Origin: Metabacillus litoralis
GTDB lineage: Bacteria > Bacillota > Bacilli > Bacillales > Bacillaceae
Direction of reading: 5' to 3'
Assembly: GCF_003667825.1 (NCBI RefSeq)
Contig: NZ_CP033043.1
Coordinates: 3,094,001 to 3,158,000, forward strand
Length of the DNA stretch: 64,000 bases
Positions 35,931 to 45,788 of this stretch are shown piece by piece. The stretch's first letter is position 1; the number at the start of each line of letters is the position of its first letter. The notes beneath the pieces were generated by a model. It did not search any database and had not been told where the DNA came from. It saw only the letters and a program-made list of their open reading frames with translations. The position numbers were made by a program, and so were the translations under genes.

Positions 35931-36642
35931 TTATATATTTTTGCCTAAACACTTGCATTGATTCATCTTCGTTTAAATTTTTTAATTGTTGTTCCGTTAA
36001 TGTTCCATCACCCATTTGAACAACGTATACTTCTATTTGCTTTTTACCCCAATTATTATAAACCTCTTTAACGGTTTCATAATATAAATCTAATTTGTTT
36101 CCTTTAATGGCTCCACCCTTGTCTGCCACAACTCCATATCCGTAGCCTGGAATAAAAAGTATAGTACCAATAGGAAACACATCTAAATCTGCAGCAACTG
36201 TTGAATATAGATCTCTTTTTACTTTTACTCCGGAATAGGTAATTCCATAGCTAGGATGATCGGGCTGCTTTCCAGTAGACTCAACACCTGCCGTATAACC
36301 AGTTGCCACAACCTTTCTAGTCGGATACTGTGACCAATCAATTGCTTCTTCCAGTGAAACCTCTTGATTAACTGCTTCAACACTTGAAGACACCTGTGTT
36401 CTAATCGATGGTTCACTGTTCATAGCTTTAAAGGTAAGTCCTAGAAAACGGAAAGTTTCATTTTCTTCAGCTTCAGTGTGTGTATGAACTAGTTTTTCAT
36501 TAAAATCCTCATTATGATTATAATACCAACTGGAGAGATCTTTAGCCTCAACACCTGAAATTGCGCTATATGTTGTTGTTAATGCTCCTAGAAATAATAA
36601 TGTCATGATTAATCTTCTACTAACTCTCTTTATACTGATCAT
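35911..36642 (-). CDS. yuiC: 3D-domain muralytic protein YuiC
   Basis: Secreted or anchored 3D (Asp-Asp-Asp) domain protein, 243 residues. N-terminal hydrophobic segment (about residues 11–32), a linker, then the catalytic domain (about 125–235). The Asp residues are in [16 protein letters not shown] and NKLDLYYET, typical of Sps/MltA-like lytic transglycosylases. B. subtilis YuiC was shown structurally to be such an enzyme. I use the ATG at 36642 with TAGGA upstream; a GTG at 36666 is possible. Confidence 0.83.
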   Translation of the reverse strand: MISIKRVSRRLIMTLLFLGALTTTYSAISGVEAKDLSSWYYNHNEDFNEKLVHTHTEAEENETFRFLGLTFKAMNSEPSIRTQVSSSVEAVNQEVSLEEAIDWSQYPTRKVVATGYTAGVESTGKQPDHPSYGITYSGVKVKRDLYSTVAADLDVFPIGTILFIPGYGYGVVADKGGAIKGNKLDLYYETVKEVYNNWGKKQIEVYVVQMGDGTLTEQQLKNLNEDESMQVFRQKYIKNKTKS

Positions 36643-36833
36643 ATGTTTCCTAAACACTCCTCTCACAAATCTATTCGTTCCCAGATTGTGAAAAAAGTAT
36701 TCAAAATAGAGAAAAGTATATTTTACCAGCTCTGTTTTTTTGAATTCAAAAGGAACAAAGCGAAAGTGCCTCGTCAGCTGGATATCCTAGCGTTATACTA
36801 ATTTCTGCAGTTTTTAATGTCCTAAAAGACAGA

Positions 36834-36863
36834 AAAAGCCTGACAATTCATTGTCAGACTTTT
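36834..36863 (-). terminator. yuiB terminator
   Basis: AAAGTCTGACAAT / ATTGTCAGGCTTT stem followed by TTTCTGTC on the minus strand. Confidence 0.78.
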
Positions 36864-36876
36864 GTTGATAAGTATA

Positions 36877-37197
36877 TTAAAACATCTGGTAGCCTCTTTT
36901 ACGAAGCATTTTAATAATAATTCCTGAGAGAATCGCACCGATTAGTCCGCAGGATAAAATTAATAAATCAGCTAAAGCTAATGACATTATTTTATCCCCT
37001 AATTGTGAGAATGAATCACTAGGGCTTCTAAAATACTCTATAAATTTGACGTTATCTACTATGAAAATGCATACAATTGGATACACAATAGCCATAATCC
37101 AAGACATGCGTAAAAGCATATTCAATAAAAATCCAATACCAAAAAATAAGACTAAAAATAATAACATGGAAATTAATAAAACCGGTAAGCTCAACAT
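36877..37197 (-). CDS. yuiB: Membrane protein YuiB
   Basis: Small membrane protein, 106 residues (B. subtilis 105), with three hydrophobic segments. I use the ATG at 37197 (MLSLPVLL) because GGAGG lies eight bases upstream; the ATG at 37212 overlaps it poorly. It follows yuiA on the same strand. Function unknown. Confidence 0.82.
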   Translation of the reverse strand: MLSLPVLLISMLLFLVLFFGIGFLLNMLLRMSWIMAIVYPIVCIFIVDNVKFIEYFRSPSDSFSQLGDKIMSLALADLLILSCGLIGAILSGIIIKMLRKRGYQMF

Positions 37198-37273
37198 GCC
37201 TATCACCTCCATTACACCACTATTAAGTGTACTGAACTAACGATAGACAGTCAATGCTTTGTCAGTGAACGTT

Positions 37274-37396
37274 TTATGACTTCTTCCCTGTACCATCACA
37301 GTTATTACATGTTTCAGAGCCACCTAGTATTAGTTGAAAATATCCTTTTCCAGAGCAATATGGGCATTCCTTTGTCTCAACCTTTATTGTGTTCAT
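37274..37396 (-). CDS. yuiA: Zinc-ribbon-like small protein YuiA
   Basis: Forty residues with two CxxC motifs, each followed by a glycine-rich turn: CPYCSGKGY and CNNCDGTGK. These resemble the DnaJ zinc-finger repeats and probably bind one Zn2+. The ATG has GGGGAG eight bases upstream. It is 76 bases ahead of yuiB, as in B. subtilis (47 aa there). It is too short to appear in most gene predictions. Confidence 0.82.
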   Translation of the reverse strand: MNTIKVETKECPYCSGKGYFQLILGGSETCNNCDGTGKKS

Positions 37397-37548
37397 TTCT
37401 GTCTCCCCTTTAGGATCGTAGTGGTTTTTAATAATATACCAATTATTCTGACAATTATAAAGGGAGGAAATCTGACAAAAAAGTTTGTGTAAGCGAATAC
37501 ATTTAAGATTTTCTTTAAAATCCTCTCTTTATCATAGTTTTGCGAATA

Positions 37549-38034
37549 TTATAAAAACATAGTATATGTTGTATATCCAAAATGATCCCCAGGATTAAAT
37601 TGATCATATTTATTTAACTTTGCTTCAATGACGTCAGATGCTAGTTTCGTGATTAAGAGAGATGAGTTTTTGTCCTCTACTAACTTTTTAGGATGTATAA
37701 AAGCTACTTCCTCTAATTCCTCTTCTTGTACCTGTATTTCATTTGATTCTGCCGATAATGAAAAAATGACCATGTTATCACTAATCACTTCTTTTATTAC
37801 CCCTGAACGAATTCCGACAACTCCAACTATACTAGCCGAGATGCCTGTTTCTTCTCTAATCTCCCGTAAAACAGCATCATCAATGGTTTCTCCTTCATTA
37901 ACAAATCCAGCCGGAAAAGACCATTTGCCCTTGAGTCCACCATATTTCTTTTTAACAACAAGCCATTCTCCTTCATGATTAGCAACAATTCCCGATACAG
38001 CCAACCATACATTTCCCCTTTTGGATTGAGTCAT
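37549..38034 (-). CDS. Nudix hydrolase
   Basis: Nucleoside diphosphate-X hydrolase of 161 residues. The Nudix box is complete: GFVNEGETIDDAVLREIREE followed by TGI. The ATG at 38034 has AAAGGGGGG eight bases upstream; the upstream codons in the same frame lie in a repeat and lack a site. Substrate unknown. It is single-gene, between yuiA and a structured repeat. Confidence 0.85.
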   Translation of the reverse strand: MTQSKRGNVWLAVSGIVANHEGEWLVVKKKYGGLKGKWSFPAGFVNEGETIDDAVLREIREETGISASIVGVVGIRSGVIKEVISDNMVIFSLSAESNEIQVQEEELEEVAFIHPKKLVEDKNSSLLITKLASDVIEAKLNKYDQFNPGDHFGYTTYTMFL

Positions 38035-38083
38035 TATAGAGCCCCCCTTTTTTATTATTTTAACACATAGAGAAATAAGAAAA

Positions 38084-38260
38084 GCGCAAGCGCCTTGGTC
38101 AGCCCCGACAAGCATAAGACGATTTGGAATAGAAGGCGCTCTCTTTGCCTTCTATTCCAAATTGGCTTATGACCTCGAGGCAGTCAAAAACGCGACAACC
38201 TGTGCTTCGGGGCTAGGCATCTGACTTTTTGCCAAAAAGTCAGACTGCTGGAGCTAGACA
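38084..38260. repeat. Structured GC-rich intergenic repeat
   Basis: A segment with three nested pairings: ATTTGGAATAGAAGGC (38122–38137) with GCCTTCTATTCCAAAT (38147–38162), 16 bp; AGCCCCGA (38101–38108) with TCGGGGCT (38207–38214); and a hairpin CTGACTTTTT / AAAAAGTCAG (about 38221–38242). It starts GCGCAAGCGCC and ends CTGGAGCTAGACA. I recall this kind of element from many Bacillaceae intergenic regions. It also overlaps no gene. Confidence 0.7.
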
Positions 38261-38300
38261 CTAAAACTACGTACAAAATTTTATACTTCTTACCTTTTAA

Positions 38301-38334
38301 AAAGAGACAAAGGCAAATGCCTTCGTCTCTTTTT
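38301..38334. terminator. Terminator of yumB
   Basis: AAAGAGAC-A-AAGGC / GCCTT-C-GTCTCTTT stem with flanking A and T runs. Confidence 0.85.
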
Positions 38335-38342
38335 CACCACTA

Positions 38343-39557
38343 TTATAAAATGTTGAATTTTCCTTTTTTCAATACTAATGAAGGACCACCAACCATGTAT
38401 AAAGCACGGTTATCAATCATTTTCTTCATAAATGAAGCTTTAGTACCTACTAATTTTTTACCAAATACAACACCAACTGCATCGTCTTCACCTAATGATG
38501 CAACAGATCCTTTAATATCTGGAGTGAAAGATGCCATTTCTCCACGACCACGAATGGCTGATGCAAGGTTTTTCGCACATGTTTCACCTTGTTGCATAGC
38601 AATTTGTGCTGTTGGTGGATATGGACGGTTAATTTCTTCATTGATGATTAAAGAACAATCTCCAATAATGAATACATCTTCATGTCCCGGTGCACGTAGT
38701 TGTGGATCAACTTTTACACGGCCACGCATGTTTTCAAATCCAGCTTCTTCCACAACGCTGTTACCACGAACACCAGCTGCCCAAACAACAGTACCTGCTT
38801 TAATTGTTTCTAATTCTTCACCTTTTGCAACGATAATTCCTTCTTCGATACATTCTTTAATTGCTGTACCAATCATGAATTCTACGCCTTTTTTCTGTAA
38901 GTGATTCGTAGCATACTCAACTAGCTCAGGGTCAAATCCTGGTAATGCTGTTGGTGCTGCTTCCACACAGATAATACGTACTTTTTTAAAGTCAACATCA
39001 TATTCTTTACAAAGCTCTGGAATTCTGTTTCCAAGCTCTCCTAAGAATTCAATTCCAGTGAAGCCAGCTCCACCAACAACAATTGTTAAACGCTCATCTT
39101 TCTTTTCTGCTTCCATGTTATAAGTAGCAAATTGATATTCAATATGCTCACGTAATTGTCTAGCAGAGTCAATGCTTGTGATTCCGAATGCATACTCTTT
39201 TAAACCTTGAATGCCAAATGTTTCTGGGTGAGCACCTAGTGAAATAACTAAATAGTCATATTCAACTTCACCATTTTCTAAAACGATTTTCTTCGCTTCC
39301 TTATCAATTGATACAACAGTATCTTGAACAAATTTCACACGATTTGTATCGATAATGTCTTTGATTTGGTAACGAGCACGGTCATGATGTAACGTACCAG
39401 CTGAAGCCTCATGTAACCATGTTGTTTCATAGTGATAGTCATTTTTGTTCACTAATGTGATATCTGCTTCATCAACACTAATTAATTTTTGTAAACGTGT
39501 AACTGTAATTAACCCACCATAACCTGCACCTAATATAACGACTCTTGGTTTTTTCAC
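38343..39557 (-). CDS. yumB: Type II NADH dehydrogenase (YumB)
   Basis: Single-subunit FAD enzyme that passes electrons from NADH to menaquinone without pumping protons. It has 404 residues. FAD site [10 protein letters not shown] at the N-terminus, NAD site [16 protein letters not shown] in the middle, and the second FAD motif VFIIGDCS with PPTAQIA. B. subtilis has Ndh (YjlD) and YumB; synteny gives YumB. A Rex-like box 110 bp upstream suggests NADH-responsive control. Confidence 0.93.
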   Translation of the reverse strand: MKKPRVVILGAGYGGLITVTRLQKLISVDEADITLVNKNDYHYETTWLHEASAGTLHHDRARYQIKDIIDTNRVKFVQDTVVSIDKEAKKIVLENGEVEYDYLVISLGAHPETFGIQGLKEYAFGITSIDSARQLREHIEYQFATYNMEAEKKDERLTIVVGGAGFTGIEFLGELGNRIPELCKEYDVDFKKVRIICVEAAPTALPGFDPELVEYATNHLQKKGVEFMIGTAIKECIEEGIIVAKGEELETIKAGTVVWAAGVRGNSVVEEAGFENMRGRVKVDPQLRAPGHEDVFIIGDCSLIINEEINRPYPPTAQIAMQQGETCAKNLASAIRGRGEMASFTPDIKGSVASLGEDDAVGVVFGKKLVGTKASFMKKMIDNRALYMVGGPSLVLKKGKFNIL

Positions 39558-39666
39558 CGAAATACATCCACCTTTTCTTTTTAAAATTGTTGAATTGAAT
39601 CGAATAATGTCTATTACTATATTCGACTTAAAACCACAATTTTATTTTTATTTAAGAGATAAAACT

Positions 39667-39684
39667 TTGTGAAAACATTCACTT
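39667..39684. promoter_or_regulatory. Rex-like operator upstream of yumB
   Basis: TTGTGAA-AACA-TTCACTT matches the redox-repressor Rex consensus TTGTGAA-N4-TTCACAA except for the last two bases. It lies in the 400-bp gap (39558–39957) between divergent yumB and yumC, closer to yumB. The rest of the gap is AT-rich with TATAAT at 39713–39718. Confidence 0.6.
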
Positions 39685-39957
39685 ACCAATGCATACCTTG
39701 GTATCTGCTACGTATAATATATATAAATACACCTATAAATCATATTAGCCATTCAACAATATTTTTTCAAGTTATTTTTTCTAACAAAAGACTATGTTTT
39801 TTTCTTCGTATAATTTATAATACATGGATTTTTGATACTACTTTTATTCAATGCGTTTTTAAACTGCGAAAAAGGAAGAATTTTGTCTTATGGATTGTCA
39901 TTCATTTCAAGTGAAAGTTTATGGATTTTCACAATAAAATTTAAAGGAGGATGAGAT

Positions 39958-40950
39958 ATGAAAGAAGATCCTAAAGTCTATGATATTACCGTTGTTGGTG
40001 GTGGACCTGTTGGATTATTTACTGCCTTCTACGGTGGAATGAGACAGGCAAGTGTAAAAATCATTGAGAGCCTTCCACAATTAGGTGGTCAGCTTTCTAC
40101 ATTATATCCTGAAAAATACATCTATGATGTTGCAGGCTTCCCAAAAATAAGAGCTCAAGAGCTTGTAGACAATTTGAAGGAGCAAATGGGTCAGTTTGAG
40201 CAAACAGTTGTTTTAGATCAAGCTGTTGAACAAGTTGAGAAACAAGCTGATGGAGTATTTAAATTAACCACTAATAATGAAGTTCATTATACAAAAACAA
40301 TCATCATTACAGCAGGCAATGGTGCTTTTAAGCCTCGCAAACTCGAGCTTGAGGAGAGTGAAAAATATGAGAATCAAAATTTACATTACTTTGTTGATGA
40401 TTTAAATAAATTTGCCGAAAGAAATGTTGCTATTCTTGGCGGTGGAGACTCTGCCGTTGACTGGGCATTAATGCTCGAACCTGTTGCAAAAAGTGTAAGT
40501 TTAATACATAGACGAGATAAATTTAGAGCACATGAACATAGTGTTGAATTATTGATGAAATCGAAGGTACAGGTTTTAACTCCATTTGTTCCTGTTGAGC
40601 TAATTGGAGAGCAGGAAATTTCTCAAGTAGTATTAGAGGAAGTGAAAGGAGATCGAAAAGAAGTCTTACAAATTGATGATCTAATCGTTAATTTTGGATT
40701 TATTTCCTCCCTTGGGCCCATTAAAGACTGGGGTTTAACAATTGAGAAAAACTCGATTGTTGTTACCTCCAAAATGGAAACGAACATTGAGGGAATTTAT
40801 GCAGCTGGAGATATTTGTACTTATGATGGCAAGGTTAAACTAATTGCAAGTGGATTTGGTGAGGCTCCAACAGCAGTTAACAATGCTAAGGCATATATGG
40901 ATCCAAAAGCACGTGTCCAGCCATTACACAGTACGAGTTTATTTAGTTAA
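39958..40950 (+). CDS. yumC: Ferredoxin–NADP+ reductase (YumC)
   Basis: Thioredoxin reductase-like flavoenzyme that reduces ferredoxin or flavodoxin with NADPH. It has 330 residues with FAD motif [12 protein letters not shown], the NADP motif [13 protein letters not shown] and the C-terminal FAD-binding [11 protein letters not shown]. It has no CxxC redox pair, as expected for YumC-type rather than thioredoxin reductases. The ATG follows AAAGGAGGATGAG. It probably supplies electrons to Fe-S and other biosynthetic enzymes. Confidence 0.93.
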   Translation: MKEDPKVYDITVVGGGPVGLFTAFYGGMRQASVKIIESLPQLGGQLSTLYPEKYIYDVAGFPKIRAQELVDNLKEQMGQFEQTVVLDQAVEQVEKQADGVFKLTTNNEVHYTKTIIITAGNGAFKPRKLELEESEKYENQNLHYFVDDLNKFAERNVAILGGGDSAVDWALMLEPVAKSVSLIHRRDKFRAHEHSVELLMKSKVQVLTPFVPVELIGEQEISQVVLEEVKGDRKEVLQIDDLIVNFGFISSLGPIKDWGLTIEKNSIVVTSKMETNIEGIYAAGDICTYDGKVKLIASGFGEAPTAVNNAKAYMDPKARVQPLHSTSLFS

Positions 40951-40952
40951 TA

Positions 40953-40989
40953 TAAAAAGCTGTTTACCACAAAAGTAAACAGCTTTTTT
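40953..40989 (+). terminator. yumC terminator
   Basis: AAAAGCTGTTTAC / GTAAACAGCTTTT stem followed by TT; it can serve both strands. Confidence 0.9.
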
Positions 40990-41006
40990 CTATCATTCAT
41001 GAATGT

Positions 41007-41369
41007 CTAGCAATTTTCAGGCGTTCCAGTGTTTGTAGCTGTTCTAAACGATGATCCGCATCCACAGCTTGCTATGGCATTTGGATTATCAATTGTAAAG
41101 CCGCCGCCCATCATTGATTGCTTATAATCAATGATTGTTCCATTTAAAATGGCCGCATCTTCTTTTTTAATAAGAATGGTCATATCATGTTGTTCAAGAA
41201 CTTGATCTTCTTCCGTTATTTCATGCTCAAATCCCATTCCATATGAAAGACCACTACAGCCTCCACCTTTAACACCAACACGAAGATACGCATTTTCCTC
41301 TTCATGTTCTTTCATCATATCTTTTATCTGATAAGCAGCAGCTTCTGTAATTTTGACAATTTCACTCAT
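41007..41369 (-). CDS. yutM: HesB/IscA (A-type) Fe-S carrier YutM
   Basis: A-type iron-sulfur assembly protein of 120 residues that receives and delivers clusters. The three conserved cysteines are in VKGGGCSGLSYG and SCGCGSSF. The ATG has CAAGGAGG upstream. It fits with yutI (NifU-like) and lipA in the same window. The orthologue in B. subtilis is YutM. Confidence 0.93.
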   Translation of the reverse strand: MSEIVKITEAAAYQIKDMMKEHEEENAYLRVGVKGGGCSGLSYGMGFEHEITEEDQVLEQHDMTILIKKEDAAILNGTIIDYKQSMMGGGFTIDNPNAIASCGCGSSFRTATNTGTPENC

Positions 41370-41456
41370 CTGAATACCTCCTTGCTTTATGTGAAAGGAT
41401 CATACTACTAGTATACAACTATTGTATGGACTCACTCAAATAATTGAAACGATAGA

Positions 41457-42314
41457 TTATTTAATATAAAAGGTGCCAGTACAAATGACTTCTGCAGGAC
41501 CTGTCATTAAAACATTTCCGTCATTTGTCCAATTAATCATTAGATCTCCTCCAGCGAGGTGCACAACCGTTTCTTCTCCTTGATTTGTATGTTTGTTTAA
41601 CACGGAAGATACAACTGCTGCACAAGCTCCTGTACCACATGCCTGTGTAACTCCAGAGCCTCTCTCCCAGACTCGAAAATGCAGCTCATTTTTGGAAACA
41701 ACTTCTACAAACTCTACATTTACTCCTTCAGGAAAACGAGGATCTTTTTCAACGATAGGACCAAGTGTTGTAACAGGTGCTGTATTTATATTATCCACAT
41801 AGAAAATAAGATGAGGATTCCCCATTGAAACAGCTGTTACATCATATTGTTGTCCTAAGAATTCGATTGATTCTGATATGGTTTGCTCAGAACCCTCACC
41901 TTCCATTGGTATCTCTGCTTTTGATAAACGCGGTGATCCCATATCAATTGTTACGAGGTTAACTTGGTTATCCTCAACATAAATAGTTGCTTCAACAAGA
42001 CCTGACAATGTTTCAATTTTAAATGTTTTCTCTTTAACTAAATTATGCTCAAAAGCGTACTTAGCAACACATCTTAATCCATTTCCGCAATTTTTCCCTT
42101 CTGAGCCATCATTATTAAAGATTCTCATTTTAACTTCCGCTTTATCTGAAGGACATATTAAGATAAGACCATCAGAGCCAATTCCTGTATATACATTTGA
42201 GACCTGTCTAGCAATGTCGGCTAATTGGCCTTCTTCGAGCTGTTCCTCAAAAGTATTAACATAAATATAGTTGTTTCCTAATCCGTGCATTTTTGTAAAT
42301 TGAAATGAGTTCAT
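41457..42314 (-). CDS. dapF: Diaminopimelate epimerase
   Basis: Converts LL- to meso-diaminopimelate for lysine and cell-wall synthesis; PLP-independent, 285 residues. The two catalytic cysteines are in [10 protein letters not shown] and [10 protein letters not shown]. Substrate residues appear in NNDGSE. The ATG has TTGGAGG upstream. Called yutL in older B. subtilis lists. Its product feeds the peptidoglycan and lysine pathways linked to hom and the lysine transporter in this window. Confidence 0.96.
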   Translation of the reverse strand: MNSFQFTKMHGLGNNYIYVNTFEEQLEEGQLADIARQVSNVYTGIGSDGLILICPSDKAEVKMRIFNNDGSEGKNCGNGLRCVAKYAFEHNLVKEKTFKIETLSGLVEATIYVEDNQVNLVTIDMGSPRLSKAEIPMEGEGSEQTISESIEFLGQQYDVTAVSMGNPHLIFYVDNINTAPVTTLGPIVEKDPRFPEGVNVEFVEVVSKNELHFRVWERGSGVTQACGTGACAAVVSSVLNKHTNQGEETVVHLAGGDLMINWTNDGNVLMTGPAEVICTGTFYIK

Positions 42315-42400
42315 TGTTATCCTCCAAATATCTTCATTTTTATTAGTATAAAATGTTGGAAATCTGAAAACAATATAATTATCCCCCGTTTTATAGAATA

Positions 42401-42437
42401 GAAGCTTCCTGTTATTCAGGAAGCTTTTATTTTTTTG
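42401..42437 (+). terminator. Plus-strand terminator without an obvious upstream gene
   Basis: GAAGCTTCCTG / CAGGAAGCTTT with loop TTATT and a strong TTTTATTTTTTT tail. The nearest plus-strand gene upstream is yumC, 1.4 kb away and already terminated. Confidence 0.75.
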
Positions 42438-42607
42438 ACTGCTTCTAAAATTCTAAGATAAAAAAACTTTCTAAAAACCAATAGATTATATACCAAAAAA
42501 ATCCCATAAATATAATGACGAATAGTCCTTTTTACATAGTTTTCTGATATACTTTAGTTAAGTAGTACTACATGTCCACTCTTGACGAGACAAAGGAGTG
42601 ATTCTTT

Positions 42608-43300
42608 ATGAATAATGAACTACATCATCTGTATGATCGTAAAGTTAGTTGCTTAATGTGTAATACCAATTATAATACGAAAAAAGTACTTTCCAGATTT
42701 ATTCGAGCACACCGGCACGATACGGACTTTTGTTCATATTACACTTCAACAGAAATCAATCCGCTTTTATATTATGTTTCTGTTTGTCCAAACTGCGGCT
42801 TTTCTTCCTCTGAGGAATGCTCAACTTATTTTCCTCCAAAGGCAAAAGAAACGATTCAACAAAAAGTTTGTGACAATTGGAATGGAAGAAATTATTGTTT
42901 TGAGCGTACCGTTGATACAGCGATAGAATCTTACAAGCTAGCCATTTACTGCTCTAGTATAAAAAAAGAAAATCATGTTGCACTAGCGGGACTTTATTTA
43001 AGATTATCATGGTTATTTCGTACTGAAAAAATTAACCACGAGGAAGAGCAACGCTTTTTAAGGCTAGCTCTTGAAGAATATGTTCACTCTTATATGGTTG
43101 ATGACTATTCGGGAACCCAGCTTTCAGAAATTAAGCTTCTTTATCTGATCGGAGACTTAAGCAGAAGGTTAGATCTAGTTAGCCAGGCAACACAGTATTT
43201 TTCAAAGGTGATAGAAAAACAAAAGGACACTCTTGAAAAAGGTATTGTTCAAATGGCTAAAGATCGTTGGGCAGAAATGCGTGAAGTAAAATCAAGTTAA
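42608..43300 (+). CDS. DUF2225 protein
   Basis: A 230-residue protein of the DUF2225 family. The N-terminal zinc-binding pair is CLMCNTNY and CPNCGFSS, about 45 residues apart, followed by a helical TPR-like region with SYKLAIYC and YFSKVIEKQKD. The ATG has AAAGGAG upstream. Function unknown. The terminator at 43305–43340 is shared with yuzB. Confidence 0.8.
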   Translation: MNNELHHLYDRKVSCLMCNTNYNTKKVLSRFIRAHRHDTDFCSYYTSTEINPLLYYVSVCPNCGFSSSEECSTYFPPKAKETIQQKVCDNWNGRNYCFERTVDTAIESYKLAIYCSSIKKENHVALAGLYLRLSWLFRTEKINHEEEQRFLRLALEEYVHSYMVDDYSGTQLSEIKLLYLIGDLSRRLDLVSQATQYFSKVIEKQKDTLEKGIVQMAKDRWAEMREVKSS

Positions 43301-43304
43301 TGAA

Positions 43305-43340
43305 AAAACAGGCTGACCATTTATCGGTCAGCTTGTTTTT
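43305..43340. terminator. Bidirectional terminator, DUF2225 gene / yuzB
   Basis: AACAGGCTGACC / GGTCAGCTTGTT stem (one wobble) with A and T runs. Confidence 0.85.
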
Positions 43341-43400
43341 GGTTACAATTAGCTAGTCAAACTGCTTTATTACGTTCAGGTAGTACGATTAGACAAGTTT

Positions 43401-43637
43401 TTAAAACATAGGATTTTCCTCTAAAAACGTATATATATTTTCAACTAACTCATCTGGGTCATCTCCAGTTACAACTTCCCCATTTACCAGCGCATATAAA
43501 GAATGTCCACATTTGCCACAATAGCTTAAACATCCGTATTCAATAATATCTAAATTAGGGTCTTTTTCCAGCTTTTCTAACGCTGCCTGAGCCCCTTGTG
43601 CTAAATTACTTATACAAAATTCAATAATTGGCTTCAT
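43401..43637 (-). CDS. yuzB: DUF1450 protein YuzB
   Basis: Seventy-eight residues of the YuzB/DUF1450 family, with cysteines in EFCISN and [10 protein letters not shown]. It probably binds a metal or cluster in the thioredoxin-like ferredoxin-type fold, an inference from the cysteine pattern. It lies in the B. subtilis order beside yutJ and yuzD. Confidence 0.87.
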   Translation of the reverse strand: MKPIIEFCISNLAQGAQAALEKLEKDPNLDIIEYGCLSYCGKCGHSLYALVNGEVVTGDDPDELVENIYTFLEENPMF

Positions 43638-44068
43638 CTTAACACCTCTCTACTGCTTAATCCTAATAGGATTACAAATAAACGTCAAATTTTATTATAC
43701 TCTATGGTATCTAGTAATAAATACTAGATGCAACAATTATGTGATGCTTTTTCGTCATTTTTTTAGTTAAAAAAACGAAATAGGATTGTAAACACTAAAC
43801 AAATAATTCATAATTATGTTGTACCATAAAGGGAAAATTTTTTTAACACAAAAAGAAAACGTTTTTTTAGAGTAATATTGTTGTATCTTTTTATTATAAT
43901 TTTTAACCTATACAGATAGGACTAGCCTTAACTAAACGTTTCCTTTTTAAAAATTTATTTCCTTATTATTCATTTTTATTTGGTCAGAAGAATAGAACAT
44001 ATTGTGTATATATTCTTGGCCTTGCATTTATAGTTTATTAAAAACGTGGGGAAAAAGGAGTATCAAAA
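43638..44068. other. AT-rich intergenic gap between yuzB and yutJ
   Basis: About 430 bp of AT-rich DNA between divergent genes. There are TATAAT-like sequences around 43895–43905 and an AAAACGTTTTTTT motif near 43857. I see no gene with a binding site, no hairpin and no known RNA element, so this is probably promoter DNA for both genes. Confidence 0.4.
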
Positions 44069-45136
44069 ATGAAGAACCTAGTCATACTTGGCGGAGGATA
44101 TGGCGGTATGCGTGTACTGCTTCGATTACTTCCAAATCAATTGCCTGAAGATGTTCAAATTACTCTTATTGATAAAAATCCTTATCATTGTTTAAAAACA
44201 GAATATTATGCACTTGCAGCAGGTACTATTTCAGATCATCATATAAGGGTCTCTTTTCCAGAACACCCTAGACTTCATTCCGTTTTTGGAGAAGTAACGT
44301 CTGTTGATCTTGAAAACAAACAAGTACAATTAAATGATCACGAGCCTGTTGCGTTTGATGACTTAATCATTGGTTTAGGTTGTGTAGATAAATATCATAA
44401 CGTACCTGGAGCAGATGAATTCACTTATAGTATTCAAAGTATTGACCAGTCACGCGAAACCTACCAAGTGCTCAATAATTTAAAAGCAGATGCAACTGTA
44501 GGAATTGTTGGCGCAGGTTTAAGTGGTGTTGAGCTTGCCAGCGAACTTCGAGAAAGTCGAAAAGACCTTAACATTAAATTGTTTGATCGCAGTAAGCATA
44601 TCCTCTCAAGCTTTCCTGAACGTTTAAGTAGTTATGTTGAAAAATGGTTCACAGAGCATGGTGTTGAAATTATTAGTGAAGCTAATATAACGAAGGTAGA
44701 ACCAAACATTGTATATAATCATGATCAACCTTTTGAGTGTGATGCTATCGTATGGACAGCTGGAATTCAGCCGAATAAAGTTGTTAGAGATCTCCCAGTT
44801 GAAAAGGATAATCAAGGAAGAGTTGTATTAACTGTACAACATTTTATACCAAATCACGAAGATGTGTTTGTTGTTGGGGACTGCGCAAGTCTTCCACATG
44901 CCCCTAGCGCTCAGCTGGCAGAAGCGCAAGCTGAACAGATTGTCCAAGTACTATTAAAGAAGTGGAACAACGAACCTCTTCCAGAATCATTCCCACCTTT
45001 TAAATTGAAAGGTGTACTAGGTTCATTAGGGAAAAAGCAAGGCTTTGGACTTGTTAATGATAGACCTTTAATGGGCCGTGTACCACGACTATTAAAGTCT
45101 GGGGTACTTTGGATGTATAAATATCATAACGGTTAA
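44069..45136 (+). CDS. yutJ: NADH dehydrogenase-like flavoprotein YutJ
   Basis: NDH-2-type protein of 355 residues. FAD motif VILGGGYGGMR at the start, a central NAD-binding GIVGAGLSGVELASEL, and VFVVGDCASLPHAPSAQLAEAQ. The start has AAAAAGGAG. It lacks the C-terminal membrane helix region of YumB-type enzymes and ends KYHNG. The electron acceptor is unclear. It is the second NDH-2-like gene in the window. Confidence 0.88.
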   Translation: MKNLVILGGGYGGMRVLLRLLPNQLPEDVQITLIDKNPYHCLKTEYYALAAGTISDHHIRVSFPEHPRLHSVFGEVTSVDLENKQVQLNDHEPVAFDDLIIGLGCVDKYHNVPGADEFTYSIQSIDQSRETYQVLNNLKADATVGIVGAGLSGVELASELRESRKDLNIKLFDRSKHILSSFPERLSSYVEKWFTEHGVEIISEANITKVEPNIVYNHDQPFECDAIVWTAGIQPNKVVRDLPVEKDNQGRVVLTVQHFIPNHEDVFVVGDCASLPHAPSAQLAEAQAEQIVQVLLKKWNNEPLPESFPPFKLKGVLGSLGKKQGFGLVNDRPLMGRVPRLLKSGVLWMYKYHNG

Positions 45137-45140
45137 TAAG

Positions 45141-45177
45141 AAACCACTCAAGTCTTAGGACTTGAGTGGTTTTATTT
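45141..45177. terminator. Bidirectional terminator, yutJ / yuzD
   Basis: AAACCACTCAAGTC / GACTTGAGTGGTTT perfect 14-bp stem. Confidence 0.9.
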
Positions 45178-45496
45178 AGTTAGCTATATAACCATACTGT
45201 TCCATTTCTTCACAAATTACCTTTAAACGAGGACTTCCCTCACCTACCACCTTTCCCTCAATAACAACAAGTGGATAAAAGTAATCATCATTAAGAATCT
45301 TTTGGGCAAACTCCTGCTTATCGGGCTCTTCTTGTGGTTGGTCAATATCAATATATACGATCTTAAACGGTTGATTTTTATATTTTCGACTTAATGCAGC
45401 TTCTAACCACTCATATGTTTCTTTAGCTGATGGTAAATTCACACAGCTTGGACAAAGAACCTCTGCACCATACACACTAATTTCAACAGTCTTCAT
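45176..45496 (-). CDS. yuzD: DUF1462 protein YuzD
   Basis: Small thioredoxin-like protein, 106 residues, DUF1462. A single CPSC pair (AEVLCPSCVNLPS) near residue 15 suggests redox or metal chemistry. The start is close to AAGGAAA. It converges on yutJ and is divergent from yutI, as in B. subtilis. Role unknown. Confidence 0.85.
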   Translation of the reverse strand: MKTVEISVYGAEVLCPSCVNLPSAKETYEWLEAALSRKYKNQPFKIVYIDIDQPQEEPDKQEFAQKILNDDYFYPLVVIEGKVVGEGSPRLKVICEEMEQYGYIAN

Positions 45497-45788
45497 TTTC
45501 CTTCACCTACAGTCTTTTTCTTCATTGTAGTCGATATATTATTATCTTACCATCCTTAACAAGAACCTTGTTCAAGAATTCTTGAGGCTAGCTATAGATA
45601 TTTGGGGTTAGGCTATTTTCATGACAGCATTTGGGTATACTTACTAATGAAAACAGGTTCCTTTCCCTTACCTTTAGTAAGATTATATGGTAATATTGGG
45701 TTTATTAAGCCTTAGAAAATTCAATCTTACGATTAGATTTTTCTCTTCATTTCAAATATAATATAGATAAGGAAAGGAGTCGATTATA

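Noticed and set aside
38317-38904. 195-codon open frame antisense to yumB
   Set aside because: Shadow of the NDH-2 gene; no binding site and no family resemblance.
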